Below, piece after piece: positions 49,165-55,084 of a stretch of 55,084 bases of DNA. This DNA is from Bacteroidaceae bacterium (GTDB taxonomy: Bacteria; Bacteroidota; Bacteroidia; Bacteroidales; Bacteroidaceae), in contig JAGCNZ010000121.1 in assembly GCA_017645655.1 (NCBI GenBank), positions 1 through 55,084 of the forward strand, in the 5' to 3' direction. Within the stretch, counting starts at the first letter, position 1; each line of letters opens with the position of its first letter. A model generated the notes under the pieces. That model did no database searches, was not told the origin of the DNA, and saw nothing but the letters and a program-made list of their open reading frames with translations. The position numbers and the translations under genes are program-made.

Positions 49165-49172
49165 TACCTTTG
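49165..49172 (+). promoter_or_regulatory. -7 box of relA
   Basis: TACCTTTG lies 43 bases before the ATG. The leader contains one isolated TACGTGGGT (49181-49189) like a single unit of the CACGTG arrays. Confidence 0.65.
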
Positions 49173-49215
49173 CATTCTGTTACGTGGGTGCAAGCCCAAC
49201 TAAACATCATTGGAA

Positions 49216-51435
49216 ATGAAGACAGCCAAGTTCTTTACCGACGAGGAAAGCATTCGCATCCAAACGGTGCAAAAGGAGCTGTTTGCCCTTGCAGCCGACG
49301 TGGTCCAGGAAGGCGACGAGGAGAAGATATCGCTGTACCTGGGGCGCGCCGTGGAGCAAGGAATGCTTCAGCGCGACGTGTTCGGCATCAATCCCATCGT
49401 GAAGGATACGGAGACAGCCCTCATCGTGGCCGAAGAAATCGGACTGACCAGAGGAAGCGTCGTCAGCGTGCTCCTGTGGTCGATGGTCAAGAGCGGAGCC
49501 GCTTCGCTGGATGAAATCCGGAAGGATTTCGGCGAAGAAGTGGCACACATCCTGCATGGGCTGATGCGCATCCGCGAAGTCTATGCCAAGAGCGCCACCG
49601 TGGGAAGCGAGAATTTCCGCAGCCTGCTCGTCACCTTCGCCGAGGACATGCGCGTCATCCTCATTATGATTGCCAACCGCGTCTGTGTGATGCGACAAAT
49701 CAAGGACAACGACAACGTCGAAGCACAAAGGAAGGTATCGATGGAAGCGGCATATCTCTACGCCCCCCTGGCGCATAAACTCGGCCTCTACAAACTGAAG
49801 AGCGAGCTGGAAGACCTCAGCCTGAAGTACCTCGAGCACGACGCCTACTACCATATCAAAGAGAAGCTCAACGAGACGAAGCGCAGTCGAGATGCCTACA
49901 TCGAACGCTTCCTCAAGCCCCTCGACGAGAAGCTCCAGGCAGCAGGCCTGCATTATCACATGAAAGGCCGCACCAAGAGCATACACTCCATCTGGCAGAA
50001 AATGCAGAAGCAGCACGTCGACGTCGATGGCGTCTACGACCTCTTTGCCATTCGCATCATCCTCCAATCGCCGCCCGAACGCGAGAAGATGGAGTGCTGG
50101 CAAGTGTTCAGCATCATCACCGACATGTACCAAAGCAACCCGAAACGTATGCGCGACTGGCTCTCCGTGCCCAAAAGCAACGGCTACGAAAGCCTTCACA
50201 TCACGGTGCTGGGTCCCGAACAGAAGTGGGTGGAAGTGCAAATCAGGACGGAACGCATGGACGACATAGCCGAGCACGGACTGGCCGCACACTGGCGCTA
50301 CAAGGGTATTCGGTCAGGGGAAAGCGGCGTGGAGGAATGGTTGGCAGGTGTCAGAAGCGCACTCGAAACAAACGACGATGCGCAGCTCATGGACCAGTTC
50401 CGCCTCGACCTCAAGGAGGACGAGGTGTTCGTCTTCACACCAAAAGGCGACATCTTCAAACTTCCGACGGGAGCGACGGTGCTCGACTTTGCCTATCACA
50501 TCCATTCAAAGGTGGGCAATCAATGCGTGGGAGCCCGCATCGGCGGCAAAAACGTCACAATCAGGCAGAAGCTGCAGAGCGGCGACCAAGTTGAAATCCT
50601 CACCAACAGCAACCAATCTCCCAAGCAAGATTGGCTGGGCATCGTCACGACCACACGAGCAAGGGCAAAGGTGCGGCAGAGTCTCAAGGAGATGGAAAGC
50701 AGGCAAGCACTCCTCGCTAAGGAGGAACTGGAGCGCAAGATGAAGAACAAGAAGCTCGACTACGAGGAGCCAGTCCTGATGCATACCATGACGAAACTCG
50801 GCTACCGCATCGTCACCGACTTCTATGCCGCGCTTGCAGATGGCAAACTCGACATGAACGCCGTCCTCGAGGCCTACGCGCAACAACAACGTTTCGACCA
50901 TGGCGAAGTGGAGAAGCAAGCTCCGACACTCAGCGCCGACCAGTTTGTGATGCCGGAAGACGAGAAAACTAAACGGCAAACAGAACAAGGCGATGTGCTC
51001 GTCATTGACCAAAACCTGAAAGGCCTCGACTTTCAAATGGCGAAATGCTGTCAGCCTGTATATGGCGATGCAGTCTTCGGCTTCGTCACAAGCGGTGGAG
51101 GCATCAAGATTCACCGTGAGGACTGTCCCAACGCACCGCAGCTGAGGCAACGTTTTGGTTATCGCATCGTCAAAGCGAAATGGGCAGGTAAGCGCGGCAG
51201 CCAGTATCCCATCACCCTCCGTGTCATAGGAAACGACGACATTGGCATCGTCAACAACATTACCAACATTATAAGCAAAGAAGAAAAGATCTTGCTGCGA
51301 AGCATCAGCATCGATAGCAACGATGGCCTCTTTAATGGCTCGCTAACCGTCATGCTCGACGATACCAGCCGCTTGCAACAACTCATCAAGAAACTAAAAA
51401 CCGTAAAAGGCGTAAAGAATGTATCAAGAAGTTAA
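49216..51435 (+). CDS. relA: RelA-type (p)ppGpp synthetase with degenerate hydrolase domain
   Basis: The 739-residue protein has the order HD-like, synthetase, TGS (about 393-455: VFVFTPKGDIFKLP), zinc-finger-like (AKCCQPVYGDAVFGFVTSGGG) and ACT. In the HD region the HDxxED motif is replaced by LLWSMVKSG, so hydrolysis should be lost, as in E. coli RelA. The synthetase has YDLFAIRII, RMRDWLSVPKSNGYESLH and VEVQIRTERMDDIAEHG. It senses starvation on the ribosome. A second, hydrolase-competent Rel/SpoT should exist elsewhere. The S9 peptidase start overlaps its end by 17 bases. Confidence 0.88.
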   Translation: MKTAKFFTDEESIRIQTVQKELFALAADVVQEGDEEKISLYLGRAVEQGMLQRDVFGINPIVKDTETALIVAEEIGLTRGSVVSVLLWSMVKSGAASLDEIRKDFGEEVAHILHGLMRIREVYAKSATVGSENFRSLLVTFAEDMRVILIMIANRVCVMRQIKDNDNVEAQRKVSMEAAYLYAPLAHKLGLYKLKSELEDLSLKYLEHDAYYHIKEKLNETKRSRDAYIERFLKPLDEKLQAAGLHYHMKGRTKSIHSIWQKMQKQHVDVDGVYDLFAIRIILQSPPEREKMECWQVFSIITDMYQSNPKRMRDWLSVPKSNGYESLHITVLGPEQKWVEVQIRTERMDDIAEHGLAAHWRYKGIRSGESGVEEWLAGVRSALETNDDAQLMDQFRLDLKEDEVFVFTPKGDIFKLPTGATVLDFAYHIHSKVGNQCVGARIGGKNVTIRQKLQSGDQVEILTNSNQSPKQDWLGIVTTTRARAKVRQSLKEMESRQALLAKEELERKMKNKKLDYEEPVLMHTMTKLGYRIVTDFYAALADGKLDMNAVLEAYAQQQRFDHGEVEKQAPTLSADQFVMPEDEKTKRQTEQGDVLVIDQNLKGLDFQMAKCCQPVYGDAVFGFVTSGGGIKIHREDCPNAPQLRQRFGYRIVKAKWAGKRGSQYPITLRVIGNDDIGIVNNITNIISKEEKILLRSISIDSNDGLFNGSLTVMLDDTSRLQQLIKKLKTVKGVKNVSRS

Positions 51436-53878
51436 AACCTTTTGGGCTGCGCTCGCCCTACTCACATTACCATTGATGGCGTCGGCCGAGACAAAAGACC
51501 TCTCAGGCATTCGCCTGGCTGGCCCCTACCCTATAACAAAACCATTTATGACTGACTCGCTCGATAGCGAAGGCAATCGCATCGATTTAGATAACGTCTT
51601 GATGGATGCTTTTGCGAAGACTGATATGTGGAAAGACAAGCCCTCTGTCGAAGAGATAGTTCTTTCTGCTACAGAAGAAGCTCAGGTATATATAGCAGGC
51701 TTTAACATGCAGAACATTGGCTATGCTAAGGGCAAGATTAATGTGAAATGCGAGAGCAAGCACAAACTCTTCATCGACGGGAACGAGCAGGGCGGCGACT
51801 TCGAACTCGTTCCTGGCAGACACGAAATAAGCATCAAGCTGCTTCGGAAAGGCGAGAAGCCCGATACGCTTCGTGTCTCCATCGAATGCGAACAAGCACT
51901 CGACATCAATCCCGAAGGAAAACGCTATTGGACGAATGCCGACATGATGCACGGCGAACGCATCAATGGCGTAGACCTTTCCAGCTCGGGCAAGTACGTC
52001 CGCATCCACAAAAGCATTACTTATAAGGGAGGCGAAACGGAAGGTAAAGACATCTTCATCGACCTAACAACTGGCAAGGAGTTCAGTCTCGACGGTTTCC
52101 AAAGGTGGCTGCCTAAAGGCGACCGTTACCTGCGCAGCTATCGAGAGACAGAAGGCACCCGCTGCTACGAGACGGTTGACCCCAAGACAGGCGAGCACAC
52201 CTTCATCGGCAAGTACAGCGGCAAAGGTTACGCCCAGCTTACCGAAGACTTGAAGCATTTCCTCGTGACCATCGACGAGAAGGTGCCTGAAGAGAAGAAC
52301 AAGGATGTTCATCAGATACTCGAGCCCGACGATCGACAGCCCGGCTGGCGCAATCGCCGCAACTACTCGCTCTATGACATCGAGACCGGCATCACGACGC
52401 CCATCACCAAAGGTGCTCGCAATGCCTATGTTACACCTAATCGCGATGCGAGTCGCTTCCTCGTTTCTATTTATAAAGAAGAACTGACAGAACGCCCCTT
52501 CAGCTTTACTGATGTGCTGCTATTCGACCCTGCTACAGGAAAAGCTGACACACTGATTCGTCACGATGGATTCATCAGTTCATTCCGTTTTTCGCCTGAC
52601 GAGAAGTACATAGCCATCACTGGAAGTCCTGAGGCTCTTGGCGGCATTGGTAACACACTTCCGGAAGACGTTACACCCAGCAGCTATGAATATGAGCTGT
52701 TCATCATGAACCTCGAAACGAAAGAGATTCGTTGTCTGACTCGCGACTTCGACCCCTCTGTCACTTCATATCATTGGTCGAAACAGGACGGTATGATTTA
52801 CGCTTTATGTGAGAACCGCGACCTGAAGAGCCTCTACCGCATCAATCCAAAGGATGGAAAGGCCGAGATGTTGCCACTCTCGGAACCTTATATATATAGT
52901 AGCTTCAGTCTTTCTGAGGAGAAACCTTTGCTCGCATATATTGGTGAGAGCAGCATGAGCACCGACCGTTGCTGGCTGCGCGACCTTAAGACGGGCAAAG
53001 AGAAAGTGCTTTGCAACCTCAACCCTACCCGACTGAAAGACATACAACTTGGCAAATGTCAGGATTGGAACTTCAAGGCAGAACGCGGCGACACGATTTA
53101 TGGCTGCTACTACCTGCCACCCTTCTTCGACGAGACGAAGCAATACCCGATGCTCGTCTATTACTACGGCGGCTGCTCGCCTGTAGGCAGAGTGCTCGAC
53201 AGCTACTACAACTATCAGGAATGGGCAGCGATGGGTTATGTGGTTTATGTCATTCAGCCATCCGGTTGCAGCGGCTTCGGTCAGGAGTTCGCTTCGCGCC
53301 ACGTGAATGCTTATGGCGATTATACAGCCGACGACATCATTCAGGGCACCAAGCAGTTCTGCAAAGAACATCCTTTCGTTAAAGCCGACAAGATTGGTTG
53401 CATGGGAGCAAGTTATGGTGGCTTCATGACAATGTATCTGCAGACAGTGACCGACATCTTTGCCGCTGCTATGAGCCATGCAGGCATCAGTAATCCTGCC
53501 AGCTATTGGGGCTATGGTTATTGGGGCTATACCTACAGTACGACCTCTGCAGCACATTCCTACCCGTGGAACAATATGGAACTTTACAGCGGTCATGCGC
53601 CCCTCTTTAACGCCGACAAAGTCCACACGCCAATCCTCTTCATGCATGGGGGCGCAGATACAAATGTGCCGATAAACGAGAGCATTCAGATGTTCACAGC
53701 CCTCAAACTGCTTGGTCGCGAGTGTGCCTTCATCACAGTCGAAGGCGAGAATCACCACATCCTGAACTACAACAAACGCATTCGTTGGCACGACAGCATC
53801 ATGGCATGGTTTGCAAAGTGGCTGCAAGACGACCCGACCTGGTGGAACTCGATGTATCCGGAGAAGAATATTAAGTGA
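51419..53878 (+). CDS. S9 family prolyl-oligopeptidase-like peptidase
   Basis: The 819-residue exported protein has a signal peptide (to about LMASA), a beta-propeller-like region (about 150-560) and a C-terminal alpha/beta hydrolase domain. Catalytic residues are Ser665 in MGASYGGFM, Asp747 in GGADTNVP and His779/780 in GENHHIL. Family members (DPP-IV/AAP type) trim peptides, often after proline. The ATG lies inside the end of relA, so translation is probably coupled. Confidence 0.92.
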   Translation: MYQEVKTFWAALALLTLPLMASAETKDLSGIRLAGPYPITKPFMTDSLDSEGNRIDLDNVLMDAFAKTDMWKDKPSVEEIVLSATEEAQVYIAGFNMQNIGYAKGKINVKCESKHKLFIDGNEQGGDFELVPGRHEISIKLLRKGEKPDTLRVSIECEQALDINPEGKRYWTNADMMHGERINGVDLSSSGKYVRIHKSITYKGGETEGKDIFIDLTTGKEFSLDGFQRWLPKGDRYLRSYRETEGTRCYETVDPKTGEHTFIGKYSGKGYAQLTEDLKHFLVTIDEKVPEEKNKDVHQILEPDDRQPGWRNRRNYSLYDIETGITTPITKGARNAYVTPNRDASRFLVSIYKEELTERPFSFTDVLLFDPATGKADTLIRHDGFISSFRFSPDEKYIAITGSPEALGGIGNTLPEDVTPSSYEYELFIMNLETKEIRCLTRDFDPSVTSYHWSKQDGMIYALCENRDLKSLYRINPKDGKAEMLPLSEPYIYSSFSLSEEKPLLAYIGESSMSTDRCWLRDLKTGKEKVLCNLNPTRLKDIQLGKCQDWNFKAERGDTIYGCYYLPPFFDETKQYPMLVYYYGGCSPVGRVLDSYYNYQEWAAMGYVVYVIQPSGCSGFGQEFASRHVNAYGDYTADDIIQGTKQFCKEHPFVKADKIGCMGASYGGFMTMYLQTVTDIFAAAMSHAGISNPASYWGYGYWGYTYSTTSAAHSYPWNNMELYSGHAPLFNADKVHTPILFMHGGADTNVPINESIQMFTALKLLGRECAFITVEGENHHILNYNKRIRWHDSIMAWFAKWLQDDPTWWNSMYPEKNIK

Positions 53879-53881
53879 AAT

Positions 53882-53953
53882 GGATTAGGGATTAGAGATT
53901 AGGGATTAGGGTTTGGTTGTTATAGGGATTAGGGATTAGAGATTAGAGATATG
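53882..53953. repeat. GGATTAG heptamer repeat (telomere-like simple sequence)
   Basis: Two blocks: GGATTAG, GGATTAG, AGATTAG, GGATTAG, GGTTTGG (53882-53916) and GGATTAG, GGATTAG, AGATTAG, AGATATG (53926-53953). The last unit contains the ATG of mutS2, so the repeat fills the whole gap between the S9 peptidase and mutS2. Confidence 0.75.
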
Positions 53954-55084
53954 ACATTTGAAGAGAAGATAGGATTCAATGAGATTCGTGCTATGCTGCA
54001 CGGCTACTGCTTCAGTCCGTTGGGACATGAGCGGGTGGATGCTATGCAGTTTCTTACAAATCATGAAGCCGTCACATCCATTCACCTGCAGCTTGCAGAG
54101 ATAAGTCATATCCTACAGACTTCTACGGAGTTACCAGAGCAAGACTTCTTCGACCTAAGAGCTGATATTCATCGCATTCACATCGAGGGAACATACCTCG
54201 AAGAGCAGACGACTTGGGAGCTCTTGCGAGCCTTGCGAACGCTTCATGGATGGGTGGATTGTGTACGTCGGCAAGATGAAGAGCACAGCTCAGGCATCAT
54301 GTATCCCGCTCTTGAGAAGCTTGCCGAAGGAGTTTTCACTTTTTCGTCCATTACGCGCCGTCTTGAGCAGATGCTGGACAAGTTCGGTCGCATAAAAGAC
54401 AACGCGAGCAGCGAACTCGCATCGATTCGTCGGGAACTGAAGCATGCCGAAGGAAGTGTCAGTCGCACCCTCGCAAACATCCTCAAATCGGCTCAAGCGG
54501 AGGGTCTTGTCGAGAAAGATGTTGCTCCTGCAATGCGCGACGGACGACTCGTCATCCCAGTCGCTCCTGCCTTGAAGCGTCGCATCAAAGGCATCGTGCA
54601 CGATGAGAGTGCGACGGGCAAGACTGTCTTTATTGAGCCAGCAGAAGTGGTGGAGGCCAACAACCGCATTCGTGAGCTGGAAGCCGACGAGAAGAGGGAG
54701 TTGATTCGCATCCTTCGTGAGTTTACCGAGCAATTACGCCCCAACATCAAGGAGCTGTTGCGAGGCTTCGAGTTCCTTGCCGACATCGAGTTCCTCATCG
54801 CGAAGTACCACTTCACAAAAGCCATCGCAGGCCTTTCGCCAGAGATTTATTCGACGCCCCTTATTGACTGGTTCGACGCAAGACATCCACTTCTGGAAGC
54901 CAAGCTCAAGAAGCAAGGCGAGAAGATTGTGCCGCTCAGCATCATGCTCAATCGCAAGAGGCACATCCTCATCATCAGCGGACCGAACGCAGGCGGCAAG
55001 AGCGTCTGCCTGAAGACTGTCGGCGTGCTGCAATACATGTTGCAAGGCGGACTCCCCGTTCCGATGGCAGACGGTTCGAGGGCA
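53951..55084 (+). CDS. mutS2: Endonuclease MutS2, N-terminal part
   Basis: The gene is open from the ATG at 53951 to the end of the window (378 codons). It begins MTFEEKIGFNEIRAMLHGYC and has a MutS core-like helical region, VAPAMRDGRLVIPV, GIVHDESATGKTVFIEPAE and the Walker A IISGPNAGGKSVCLKTVG near the right edge. MutS2 is linked to recombination control or to rescue of collided ribosomes. The Smr nuclease domain would lie beyond the window. Confidence 0.93.
   Translation, partial: MTFEEKIGFNEIRAMLHGYCFSPLGHERVDAMQFLTNHEAVTSIHLQLAEISHILQTSTELPEQDFFDLRADIHRIHIEGTYLEEQTTWELLRALRTLHGWVDCVRRQDEEHSSGIMYPALEKLAEGVFTFSSITRRLEQMLDKFGRIKDNASSELASIRRELKHAEGSVSRTLANILKSAQAEGLVEKDVAPAMRDGRLVIPVAPALKRRIKGIVHDESATGKTVFIEPAEVVEANNRIRELEADEKRELIRILREFTEQLRPNIKELLRGFEFLADIEFLIAKYHFTKAIAGLSPEIYSTPLIDWFDARHPLLEAKLKKQGEKIVPLSIMLNRKRHILIISGPNAGGKSVCLKTVGVLQYMLQGGLPVPMADGSRA

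Noticed and set aside
53882-53953. TTAGGG-like repeat as a telomere or replicon end
   Set aside because: It is a short internal heptamer run between two coding genes and resembles the other heptamer runs of the window.
1-55084. tRNA or rRNA genes
   Set aside because: I looked for T-loop GGTTCGAATCC-like sequences with a matching acceptor stem and found none; a scan with a tRNA finder would settle it.

Overview
The window is chromosomal DNA of a Bacteroidales bacterium, most likely a Prevotella-type member of the Prevotellaceae. The evidence is the Bacteroidetes promoter form (TAnnTTTG -7 boxes before many genes), a PorT homologue, DUF3276 and DUF5606 proteins, a Rho with a long charged N-terminal extension, and large exported proteins with a C-terminal Gly-Lys-Lys-Val-Val-Arg/Lys type tail. 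I see no rRNA, tRNA, insertion sequence, phage module or CRISPR array. Almost everything is housekeeping, packed into short operons.

Layout. 1-8.4 kb: end of a glutaminase-family gene, an exported repeat protein, then a leftward group asnA - TonB receptor - amidase - MlaD, and a 47-residue zinc ribbon. 8.4-12.4 kb: an ABC-F ATPase facing rho. 12.6-19.8 kb: one compact leftward operon hisH-hisA-hisF-hisIE-ftsE-lysC-lysA-GT-dedA. 20.1-24.0 kb: a DUF3276 nucleic-acid-binding protein, and a rightward operon nusB-yajC-ybbR-coaE-DUF5606. 24.3-32.5 kb: rlmD, ppdK, tcdA, an A1S_2505-type protein, a lipoprotein, porT and a 2[4Fe-4S] ferredoxin. 32.7-38 kb: a 5'-nucleotidase split into two genes, rplS with a structured leader, and a PI-PLC-like exported protein. 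38.1-43.2 kb: a metal-type TonB receptor coupled to a Y-family polymerase and a YolD-like mini-protein, an AlkZ-related protein, and rubredoxin. 43.5-49.1 kb: a purB - pseudouridine synthase - asnS operon and two PepSY-like proteins. 49.2-55.1 kb: relA, an S9 peptidase and the start of mutS2.

The most unusual content is between the genes. Eight intergenic sites carry related arrays of the palindrome CACGTG spaced 22-22-21-22-22 bp, with the 21-bp unit always in the same place and itself nearly palindromic. All eight lie beside a gene 3' end, three of them between convergent genes. A ninth array (8169-8253) has the same 22-bp period but a GGCGCC core. I do not recognise this family and rate it the best candidate for an undescribed system. 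A second repeat class consists of degenerate 7-bp tandem repeats of several different sequences. They fill spacers inside operons, sit at the -33 position of the nusB and rplS promoters, form the last codons of some genes, and occur once inside a TonB receptor gene.
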